From NCBI GenBank assembly GCA_964035575.1, contig OZ037919.1:682001-746000 (forward strand): a DNA stretch of 64,000 bases. The letters are read 5' to 3'. The stretch comes from Rhynchopus sp. YZ270_cl-10. Its lineage: Eukaryota > Euglenozoa > Diplonemea > Diplonemida > Diplonemidae. A program made the position numbers and the translations under genes. The first letter of the stretch is position 1. Every line of letters begins with the position of its first letter. Positions 1-9,097 of the stretch are shown in pieces. Below the pieces are notes generated by a model. The model saw only the letters and a list, made by a program, of their open reading frames with translations. It was not told where the DNA came from and did not search any database.

Positions 1-40
1 TTCTTTCGGGACATGCCGTTCGATGTCAGAAGACATGCTT

Positions 41-152
41 TCAGACTCATCCTCGTGTTCCATGGTCAAAGTGGTACGGCTTCAGACAACACTCAACCCA
101 CACCACACACACCTCTCCCCACTCAGGACCATCACACACACAAGGACAGACA
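41..152 (+). promoter_or_regulatory. Conserved 5' leader block of surface-protein genes
   Basis: The roughly 108 bases before the ATG at 153 recur essentially unchanged before the ATG at 4479. The proximal part recurs before 57267 and 17998, and only the last 20 or so bases before 12967. It ends in a pyrimidine-rich run with a splice-acceptor-like CTCCCCACTCAG about 30 bases before the ATG, then an A/C-rich stretch ending ACAGACAATG. I infer a 5' UTR with an acceptor site (trans-splice or leader intron). Transcript ends are not visible in DNA. Confidence 0.55.
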
Positions 153-3100
153 ATGCGTTTGCTCGTGATGCTCTCAGTGTGTTCGCTGTTGCTTGCCAGT
201 GCTTCACTGCCTCCGTGTGATGAGACTTCGTCACCGCTGGATATTACCTTCCCTCCTAAAGGTGGTGAGTTTATGGAGTGCTGGACGTTTCAGTGCAAAG
301 GAACTGTTCACATGACAGTCCTCAACTTCTCGGCTTCCGGGATGTTGTCTCTTGTGAACAACGGTTACCAACTCACTTCTCTCAGGGAATACCATGACAA
401 CTACGCTGCTTCGTATCCTGCAAACGGCGAGATGACGATTCTGTACTACGACACACCTGCTTATCACGACAGCTCAAATCGGAATTACTTCTACGTCCCA
501 GTGCACCTCATAGTTGAGTGGGAGTGCGACGAAGACACACCTGTTGTTACGTCTGTTGTCCCCCCTGCACTGGGTCCTCGCCGTGGGAACTCGTCTGCCT
601 ACCTCACACTGGCACAAAGCGGGACGTACGAGAGGCTGTTCTCACAAAGAAGAGATTACAACTGGTTCATTCCCTGCACAGGCACACTCAGTATTGCAGA
701 GCAGGTCGGTAACCTTGCATCCGCAGTGCTCACATACATCAACAGCAACGGGAGCACTGTGTTTCAGGAGACGGGGTACACCAGTCCGTCCAGCAACGAG
801 TACGAAGTGAGTGGTGACTTTCTGATTCAGTTGACTGCCGATGGCTATCACAATCATAACAACTTCTTCTTCCTCTCATGGAGTTGCAATGGTGTGAGAC
901 CAGAGCTGCCATCACTTGAAGAAACTGCAGTACCTGCCACACGAGCACCTCCGACAAATGCTCCAATGCCTGCATGTGAGGAGACTTCGTCACCACTGAA
1001 TGCTTCGTTCTTTGAAAATGCATACCAGTATATGAAGTGTTGGACGTTTCAGTGCAAAGGAACTGTTCACATGACATTCCTCAACTTCTCGGCACAGGGG
1101 ATGTTGTCTCTCCTGAACAAGGACGGTTACCAACTCACTTCTCTGATGGACTACCATGACAACTACACTGCTTCGTATCCTGCAAACGGCGAGATGATGA
1201 TTCTGTACCGCGACACAGATCGTTATTACCACTACGACACAGTGAACTTCGTGGTTGAGTGGGAGTGCGACGAAGACACACCTGTTGTTCCGCCTGCAGA
1301 GGGTTATGACTCCCTTTACTTCCTCACACTGACACAAAGCGGGACGTACGAGAGGCTGTTTTCAGCAAGCAGAAGTTGCAAGTGGATCATTCCCTGCACA
1401 GGCACACTCAGCATTGCAGAGCAGGTCGGTAACATTGCGCGAGCAGAGATCACGTACCTCAACAGTAACGGTAGTCTTGTGTTCCAGCAGTCGGGGTACT
1501 CCATCCAGTCCAGCAACGAGTACGAGGTGCGTGGTGACTTTAGTATTATGCTGCGTCCACGTTACAATCTCAATCGTGACGACTTCTTCTTATTCTCGTG
1601 GAGTTGCAATGGTGTGAGACCAGTGCTGACTCCAGCACCTGCCACACGAGCACCCGTGCCAACTCCGCTGCCTGCCACACCAACACCTCCGACATATTCT
1701 CCACTGCCTCCATGTGAGCAGACGTCGTCACCACTGGATGCTGCATTCGATTCTCCAAATTCCTACTCGTTTATGAAGTGCTGGACGTTTCAGTGCCAGG
1801 GAACTGTTCACATGGCATTCAGCAGCCTCGCATCGTATCAAGGAGTCTTGTCTCTCGTGAACAGCAACGGTTACCAACTCACTTCTCTGACGAGATACCA
1901 TGACAGCTACACTGCTTCGTATCCTGCAAACGGCGAGATGATGATTCTGTACAACGAGAGCAATTCTTATTTCATCCGCCACCCAGTGAACTTTGTGGTT
2001 GAGTGGGAGTGCGACGAAGACACACCTGTTGTTCCGCCTGCAGAAGATTATGACACGTCTGACTACCTCACACTGGCACAAACAGGGACGTACAGGAGGC
2101 AGTTTTCCGAAGCAAGAGTGTACAACTGGATCATTCCCTGCACAGGCACACTCAGCATTGCAGAGCAGGTCGGTCACATTGAATACGCAACCTCGCTCAC
2201 ATACTTCAACAGCAACGGGGTCACTGTGTTGCAGGAGTACAACTCCAGCTCGTCCAGCAACGAGTACGAGGTGCGTGGTGACTTCCTGATTCAGTTGAGC
2301 ACCTCCTACGATGAGTATCGTGACAACTCCCTTCTCCTCTCCTGGAGCTGTGAGGGTCCACCACTCACAAACTCACCTGTGTACTCTTTTGCTCCAACGA
2401 CATATCTACCTGACACTCCAACCACAACACCAGACCATCCTGCTGGTTCTACTGTAGCGCCGACAGACCTGCCTTCTACACAGCTGCCAGCTACAGACCT
2501 CCCTGCAGGTACTTCGTTTTCACCAGTGCCAAACACTCTTGCACCTGGTACCACTGCACCACCTACGTCTGCACCTCCCACAGCAACAACACCAACAGAG
2601 CTTCCTTCTACACAGCTGCCAGCTACAGACCAGCCTGCTGATACTTCGTTTGCACCAGTGCCAAACACTCTTGTACCTCGTACTACCGCACTATCTACAT
2701 CTGCACCTCCCACAGCACTTCCAACAGCAACACCAACAGACCTGCCTGCTGGCGCCACTTTTGCACCACCACCACCTCCTTCTGTGAACGCCCTGTGCAC
2801 AACTGACGAAGACTGTCGTCTTGGGAGGCTTGACCCGAAGTCGACGTGTGAGGATGGGACGTGTGTGTGTCACACACAGGGCTACGGACACCCCCCTGGT
2901 GTGCCTCTGTGCCTGCTTGCGGACGACGTGACAGTGCCAATGGCGTTTGCTGTGGAGTACGACGGAGTGGAGGCACAGTCTTTGTGGACAACAGCAACGA
3001 AGAGGGAAAGCTTTGAGGACACAATGGGAGAAGCACTGGGCACTGTGACGGATATGCGTGTTGTGGTGTCGGATGGCGGTGTCCTTGTGGTGGGGATGGT

Positions 3101-3545
3101 GCGTGCCAGCACAGCAAAACTTGCCGACGCACTTTCGGGGAAGGAGGACCTGTCAGCAGCGCTTTCCTCTTCGGGTGTGTCTGTGAGCCACGGGGTGACC
3201 TGTGCACGCACAGACGCGTCGTACACAGTGCAGCACAATGGTGTGTGCAATGCGGTCGAGTGTGAAGGCAACACAACCCTGACGCTGGCAGACGGGACGT
3301 ACCGATGTGAGCGGGAGGCACCACCACAGCCGGAGGAGGCGGGCTCAGGGTCAGGGTCAGGGTCGGAGTCGGGTGTGAGCAGCAAGGTGTTCCTTTACGT
3401 CGGCATCGGTGTGGGCGTGCTTGCGGTGGCTGTGGGTGTTGTTGTTGCGTTTTGCTGTCTGCATAAGAAGCAGCATGCAAAAGAGCCGGAGTGCCCACTC
3501 TGTGACGTGCTTGTTCCTCAGAGGAGTGATGATTTCGCTTTGTAA
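153..3545 (+). CDS. Modular type I membrane (adhesin-like) protein, full-length copy 1
   Basis: 1130 residues. A signal peptide (MRLLVMLSVCSLLLASAS) is followed by three tandem pairs of about 110-residue Cys-containing beta-rich modules (starting near residues 20, 275 and 521). Each pair has a CWTFQC half and a WIIPCTGTL half, many N-glycosylation sequons, and a loose resemblance to CUB domains. A Thr/Pro/Ala-rich mucin-like stalk (about 735-880) follows, then a small Cys-rich EGF-like module (CTTDEDC, from residue 882), a SEA-like membrane-proximal module (about 930-1050), a Gly-Ser linker, one transmembrane helix (about 1079-1101) and a short basic tail. The start is fixed by the signal peptide and the leader shared with paralogues. 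The last residues (RSDDFAL) come from DNA that is 3' UTR in the paralogues, so the tail has been replaced. Family unrecognised; a surface adhesion or recognition role is inferred. Confidence 0.85.
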   Translation: MRLLVMLSVCSLLLASASLPPCDETSSPLDITFPPKGGEFMECWTFQCKGTVHMTVLNFSASGMLSLVNNGYQLTSLREYHDNYAASYPANGEMTILYYDTPAYHDSSNRNYFYVPVHLIVEWECDEDTPVVTSVVPPALGPRRGNSSAYLTLAQSGTYERLFSQRRDYNWFIPCTGTLSIAEQVGNLASAVLTYINSNGSTVFQETGYTSPSSNEYEVSGDFLIQLTADGYHNHNNFFFLSWSCNGVRPELPSLEETAVPATRAPPTNAPMPACEETSSPLNASFFENAYQYMKCWTFQCKGTVHMTFLNFSAQGMLSLLNKDGYQLTSLMDYHDNYTASYPANGEMMILYRDTDRYYHYDTVNFVVEWECDEDTPVVPPAEGYDSLYFLTLTQSGTYERLFSASRSCKWIIPCTGTLSIAEQVGNIARAEITYLNSNGSLVFQQSGYSIQSSNEYEVRGDFSIMLRPRYNLNRDDFFLFSWSCNGVRPVLTPAPATRAPVPTPLPATPTPPTYSPLPPCEQTSSPLDAAFDSPNSYSFMKCWTFQCQGTVHMAFSSLASYQGVLSLVNSNGYQLTSLTRYHDSYTASYPANGEMMILYNESNSYFIRHPVNFVVEWECDEDTPVVPPAEDYDTSDYLTLAQTGTYRRQFSEARVYNWIIPCTGTLSIAEQVGHIEYATSLTYFNSNGVTVLQEYNSSSSSNEYEVRGDFLIQLSTSYDEYRDNSLLLSWSCEGPPLTNSPVYSFAPTTYLPDTPTTTPDHPAGSTVAPTDLPSTQLPATDLPAGTSFSPVPNTLAPGTTAPPTSAPPTATTPTELPSTQLPATDQPADTSFAPVPNTLVPRTTALSTSAPPTALPTATPTDLPAGATFAPPPPPSVNALCTTDEDCRLGRLDPKSTCEDGTCVCHTQGYGHPPGVPLCLLADDVTVPMAFAVEYDGVEAQSLWTTATKRESFEDTMGEALGTVTDMRVVVSDGGVLVVGMVRASTAKLADALSGKEDLSAALSSSGVSVSHGVTCARTDASYTVQHNGVCNAVECEGNTTLTLADGTYRCEREAPPQPEEAGSGSGSGSESGVSSKVFLYVGIGVGVLAVAVGVVVAFCCLHKKQHAKEPECPLCDVLVPQRSDDFAL

Positions 3546-3564
3546 TGTTCTTATGCATCTACCC

Positions 3565-4100
3565 GTTTTTTCAGATATTTGTCCACCTCCCACGATCGTT
3601 GATGATGCAATAATTTTTACCCCCTTGACTGTGGTGTGAACCTGATAACCCTCCACGTCTGAGGGTTAACACCCTCCTTAGGTTTTGCAAGCCTAAAAGC
3701 CACCTCAGTTTGCAATCTTTTATGTAAATGATAACTGCACGGTTATCAAGAGAATGAAAGCTATACCAATATTGTTTTAGTACCTGATACAGTTCAGCAC
3801 TGCACCCTGGTTGCTTTTGAAACTGGACACAACAAAGAACACAAATGTGAGTTGCTGTGTTGTGTTTTTGTCGAAAGCAGCTGTAAGGGACGTATGTGTG
3901 TAAAGAACTTTTCTGTACCCTCCCCTGTTTCCCCTTTTCATGCGAGCACTGTAGTGCGAGCTCCCCCGTCAGCGAGCACTGTGGATGACTCCCCCACTGT
4001 GTGTTCTTGTTTTTATCATGGATGTGTTTGTGCGTTTCTTAGTATCATTCGTAACACTATTTCAGTAAGGAATGAAAGTGCTGAAGGCATCTAGTCTCAC
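3565..4100 (+). repeat. 3' flank cassette, copy a
   Basis: About 500 bases closely matching the downstream flanks at 16,330-17,065, 20,005-20,735 and 35,760-36,400, and in short form at 8,085-8,245. It contains a perfect small hairpin (TGATAAC...GTTATCA near 3729), an imperfect CTTAGG...CCTAAAAG hairpin and a conserved TTTCTGTACCCTCCCCTG pyrimidine run. It has no open frame conserved between copies. It is probably the 3' UTR/intergenic control region of the surface genes, since it begins just after their stop codons. Confidence 0.7.
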
Positions 4101-4370
4101 TCCACCATGTTGCATGTTTTATACTCAAGCATGCTGTGGACCATAGCATGCTTGTGCCTGCTTTCGGTAAAACACAACTTCCTCAAAGTGGTTCATACTA
4201 ATGTTTACGATAGAGGAGAACATGGCCTTCATTTTCAAAATAACAAAGCAAAACCCTCCCCAACAAACACACAACGATATCCCTCCCACAAAACTGTATG
4301 TAAGGCGCCCTCTGCACGAGAGGCTGAGGTACATCGTAGAAGCATTTCTTCGTTGTTGATATACGTTAAT

Positions 4371-4478
4371 ACTCATCCTCGTGTTCCATGGTCAAAGTGG
4401 TACGGCTTCAGACAACACTCAACCCACACCACACACACCTCTCCCCACTCAGGACCATCACACACACAAGGACAGACA
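4371..4478 (+). promoter_or_regulatory. Second copy of the conserved 5' leader block
   Basis: Near-identical to 45-152, including the CTCCCCACTCAG acceptor-like site and the ACAGACA before the ATG. Upstream of 4371 the two loci diverge, so this marks the 5' edge of the duplicated unit. An open frame runs in from 4107, but the signal-peptide methionine at 4479 is the start shared with paralogues. Confidence 0.55.
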
Positions 4479-7400
4479 ATGCGTTTGCTCGTGATGCTCT
4501 CAGTGTGTTCGCTGTTGCTTGCCGCACCATTGCCTCCATGTGAGCCGACTTCGTCACCACTGAATGCTGCATTCACTCCTCCGAATACCGACACGTACAA
4601 GAAGTGCTGGACGTTTCAATGCAAAGGAACTGTTCACATGACATTCCTCAGCAGCTCGTCACACGGGGTGCTGTCTCTTGTGAACAACAACGGTTACCAA
4701 CTCACTTCTCTGACGAGATACCATGACAACTACACTGCTTCGTATCCTGCAAACGGCGAGATGATGCTTCTGTACAACGAGAGCAATTCTTATTACTACC
4801 ACGACCCAGTGAACTTCGTGGTTGAGTGGGAGTGCGACGAAGACACACCTGTTGTTCCGCCTGCAGAGGGTTATAACTCGTCTGACTACCTCACACTGGC
4901 ACAAACAGGGACTTACAAGAGGCAGTTTTCGGAAGCAAGAGTGTACAACTGGATCATTCCCTGCACAGGCACACTCAGCATTGCAGAGCAGGTCGGTAAC
5001 GTTGAATCCTCAACCTCGCTCACATACTTCCACAGCAACGGGAGCACTGTGTTGCAGGAGTACAACTCGTCCAGTAACGAGTACGAGGTGCGTGGTGACT
5101 TCCTGATTCAGTTGAGCACCTCCTACAATGCCGATCGTGACAACTTTATTGTCCTCTCGTGGAGTTGCAATGGTGTGAGACCAGTGCTGACTCCAGCACC
5201 TGCCACACGAGCACCCGTGCCAACTCCGCTGCCTGCCACACCAACACCTCCGACATATTCTCCGCTGCCTGCATGTGAGCAGACTTCGTCACCACTGAAT
5301 GCTGCATTCACTCCTCCGAATACCGACACGTACAAGAAGTGCTGGACGTTTCAATGCAAAGGAACTGTTCACATGACATTCCTCAGCAGCTCGTCACACG
5401 GGGTGCTGTCTCTTGTGAACAGCAACGGTTACCAACTCACTTCTCTGACGAGATACCATGACAACTACACTGCTTCGTATCCTGCAAACGGCGAGATGAT
5501 GATTCTGTACAACGAGAGCAATTCTTATTACTACCACGACCCAGTGAACTTCGTGGTTGAGTGGGAGTGCGACGAAGACACACCTGTTGTTCCGCCTGCA
5601 GTGGGTTATGGCTCGTCTGACTACCTCACACTGGCACAAACAGGGACTTACAAGAGGCAGTTTTCCGAAGCAAGAGAGTACAACTGGATCATTCCCTGCA
5701 CAGGCACACTCAGCATTGCAGAGCAGGTCGGTAACGTTGAATCCTCAACCTCGCTCACATACTTCCACAGCAACGGGGTCACTGTGTTGCAGGAGTACAA
5801 CTCGTCCAGTAACGAGTACGAGGTGCGTGGTGACTTCCTGATTCAGTTGAGCACCTCCTACAATGCCGATCGTGACAACTTTATTGTCCTCTCGTGGAGT
5901 TGCAATGGTGTGAGACCAGTGCTGACTCCAGCACCTGCCACACGAGCACCCGTGCCAACTCCGCTGCCTGCCACACCAACACCTCCGACATATTCTCCAC
6001 TGCCTCCATGTGAGCAGACGTCGTCACCACTGAATGCTGCATTCACTCCTCCAAATCGCGACACGTACAAGAAGTGCTGGACGTTTCAATGCAAAGGAAC
6101 TGTTCACATGACATTCCTCAGCAGCTCGTCACACGGGGTGCTGTCTCTTGTGAACAGCAACGGTTACCAACTCACTTCTCTGACGAGATACCATGACAAC
6201 TACACTGCTTCGTATCCTGCAAACGGCGAGATGATAATTCTGTACAACGAGAGCAATTCCTATTACTACCACGACCCAGTGAATTTCACAGTTAAGTGGG
6301 AGTGCGACGAAGACACACCTGTTGTTCCGCCTGCAGAGGGTTATGACTCGTCTGACTACCTCACACTAGCACAAAGTGGGACTTACAAGAGGCAGTTTTC
6401 CGAAGCAAGAGAGTACAACTGGATCATTCCCTGCACAGGCACACTCAGCATTGCAGAGCAGCTCGGTGATACTGTAGTTACAGTGCTCACATATAACAAC
6501 AGCAACGGGAGCACTGTGTTACAGCGGTCGGGGCGCTCAAGCTCGTCCAGCAACGAGTACGAGGTGCGTGGTGACTTTCTGATTCAGTTGAGTGGCTCCT
6601 ACAATGAGCATCGTGACAACTTCTTCGTCCTCTCCTGGAGCTGTGTTTGTGCAGTGGGTGAAAAAGGAACTGGGGACAGTGACTGGTGTTTGCACTATTT
6701 ACTGGGGCACTGGCATCCTCGTGCTGGGTATGGTGGATGTGAACACAACAATGCTTGCTGACGTACTTTCGGGCAAGATGGACCTGACAGCAGTTCTTTA
6801 CGCTGAGGATGCGTCTGTGAGCCACGGAGTGACCTGTGCAAGTGCCGATGCGTCTTACACAGTGCAGCACCAAGGTGTCTGCTTTGCAGTGCAGTGTGAG
6901 AGCACTGCAACTCTTGCACTGAAAGACGGGGTGTTTACATGTGAGAGATTACCTTCCACAACAACACCAACAGACCTGCCTTCTACACAGCTGCCAGCTA
7001 CAGACCAGCCTGGTACCGCCGCACCACCTACATCTGCATCTCCCACAGTACTGCCAACAATAGCACCAACATAGCTGCCTTCTACGCAGCTGCCAGCTAC
7101 AGACCTACCTGCTGATACTTCGTTTGCACCAGTGCCAAACACTCTTGTACCTGGTACCGTACTATCTACATCCGCACCTCCCACAGCACTTCCAACAGCA
7201 ACACCAACAGACCTGCCTGCTGGCGCCACTTTTGCACCACCACCACCACCTTCTGTGAACGCCCTGTGCACAACTGACGAAGACTGTCGTCTTGGGAGGC
7301 TTGACCCGAAGTCGACGTGTGAGGATGGGACGTGTGTGTGTCACACACAGGGCTACACACACCCCCCTGGTGTGCCTCTGTGCCTGCTTGCGGACGACGT

Positions 7401-8040
7401 GACAGTGCCGATGGCGTTTGCTGTGGAGTACGACGGAGTGGAGGCACAGTCTTTGTGGACAACAGCAACGAAGAGGGAAAGCTTTGAGGACACAATGGGA
7501 GAAGCACTGGGCACTGTGACGGACATGCGTGTTGTGGTGTCGGATGGCGGTGTCCTTGTGGTGGGGATGGTGCGTGCCAGCACAGCAAAACTTGCCGACG
7601 CACTTTCGGGGAAGGAGGACCTGTCAGCAGCGCTTTCCTCTTCGGGTGTGTCTGTGAGCCACGGGGTGACCTGTGCACGCACAGACGCGTCGTACACAGT
7701 GCAGCACAATGGTGTGCGCAATGCGGTCGAGTGTGAAGGCAGCACAACCCTGACGCTGGCAGACGGGACGTACCGATGTGAGCGTGAGGCTGCACCAGAG
7801 CCTGAGGAGGCGGGGTCAGGGTCAGGGTCAGGGTCGGAGTCTGGCGGGAGCAGCAAGGTGTTCCTTTACGTCGGCATCGGTGTGGGCGTGCTTGGGGTGG
7901 CTGTGGGTGTTGTTGTTGCGTTTTGCTGTCTGCATAAGAAGCAGCATGCGAAAGAGCTGCAGAGCCCACTCTTTGAAGTGCCACTTGAGGAGGAGGAGGC
8001 TGAGCTGTACCCTCTGGAACCCGAACAGGCCTTACACTGA
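4479..8040 (+). pseudogene. Chimeric, broken surface-protein gene (copy 2)
   Basis: Starts like the other members: signal peptide, then three CUB-like module pairs. These three pairs are more alike than those of copies 1 and 3 (recent internal duplication). Just after the LSWSC motif near 6645 the sequence jumps to the type-b SEA-like module otherwise seen in the gene at 57,267. The join is out of frame, so the first frame ends at 6761 after a short nonsense tail. The type-b module and part of the stalk continue in another frame to a TAG at 7072 that replaces a GAG codon of the paralogues. The rest (stalk, CTTDEDC module, type-a SEA-like module, Gly-Ser linker, membrane helix, tail ending EQALH) stays open to 8040. 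Either a decayed gene or a truncated secreted protein of about 760 residues plus remnant. Splicing that removes the bad join cannot be excluded. Confidence 0.75.
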
Positions 8041-8084
8041 TGTTCGATACCAGAGGAGTGAGGATTTCGCTTTGTTGCATTGTT

Positions 8085-8245
8085 TTTCATGTTAGTTTTT
8101 ACCCCTTCGATACTTGGAAGGATGAGTGCAAATGGTTGTCAAGAGAATGAAAGCTATACTGTGCAAAGAACTTTTCTGTACCCTCCCCTGTTTCCCCTTT
8201 TCATGCAAGCACTGTGGATAACCCCCACTGTGTATTCTTGTTTTA
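8085..8245 (+). repeat. 3' flank cassette, short copy e
   Basis: Carries only parts of the cassette: the Lys-poor TTTTTACCCCTTCGAT start also present in the copy at 35,760, then AAGAGAATGAAAGCTATAC, then the TTTCTGTACCCTCCCCTG run. Internal segments are missing relative to the other copies. Confidence 0.6.
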
Positions 8246-9097
8246 TCATGAATGTGTTTTGTGTTTTTGTTTCGTTTTGTTTTGTTGCGTGCCACCAACT
8301 AAAGAAAAGATGAGCGGGGTTTTTATTATTATAGGTCAAACGAAGGTGACAGGAGAAATGCTACGGTCGCTCTAACTGTTTTGACCCTCATCTGCGCTCC
8401 TCCCTTCTCACATCACGTTGTACTTCAGGACTTTCATCTTCTTACCTTTGCTATTTGGCTCGTTTTTAGTAAACATATCAGTTTTCAAAAATCCCACATA
8501 CCCCAAGCTAAAATTGCGTAAAGCCTAGATTATGTCACGAGTTTATACGGCCAAAAATGAAAAATCAGGCTTGAGTTTATATCACAAAAGGAGATAAAAA
8601 ACATATCATTGAATTTCCTTTTAATTTTTCAGGTGTCCAAGCCCCGGGGGGGCTTGGACACTGGGTTCACTTTGTAAATTTTTTATTTTCTTTTTATTTT
8701 TGACTCCGTGGTTAACCTCGTGTACAACTGTGGCAACACTCCAACAATTTATCAACAAAGAAAGGCAGAAACTCTCCCCAAAAAGTACACCATCATATCC
8801 TCTCACAATCCACTCAACCCACCCCCTAGCCCCCAACAGAGTTTTATCAGGATTACCCCCTCGACACAACAAAACAATGTGGTACTGAAAACCAAATACG
8901 TCTTTTGAGGCAATCGTGAGGGATCTTTTTTTTTTTTGTCTTTTTGATACACTGTCACGGGCTTTGTATTTCAACTCAACTTTTTTTTCCCCCCCGTACC
9001 TCCCTCTTCCCTTCTTTCTTTTCTTACTATTCTCCCTTCCCCTCCCTCGCATTGTCTTTCCCGCTCGCAATCCTATTTTTCTATTCTTGTTTCTCCT
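8246..9097. other. Intergenic region with small hairpins
   Basis: AT-rich, no convincing gene. At 8288-8335 lies a copy of an ACCAACTAAAG...GGGTTTTTATTATT motif also found at 26,617 and 59,421. At 8633-8661 is a perfect hairpin (13-base arms GTGTCCAAGCCCC around 3 bases). At 8945-8975 is a copy of the ACACTGTCACGGGCTTTGTA motif seen near 32,300 and 59,360. Long T and C runs precede the next ATG. Confidence 0.5.

Noticed and set aside
3852-4094. 80-residue frame in the 3' flank cassette
   Set aside because: Not kept open in the other cassette copies, so it is not a conserved gene.
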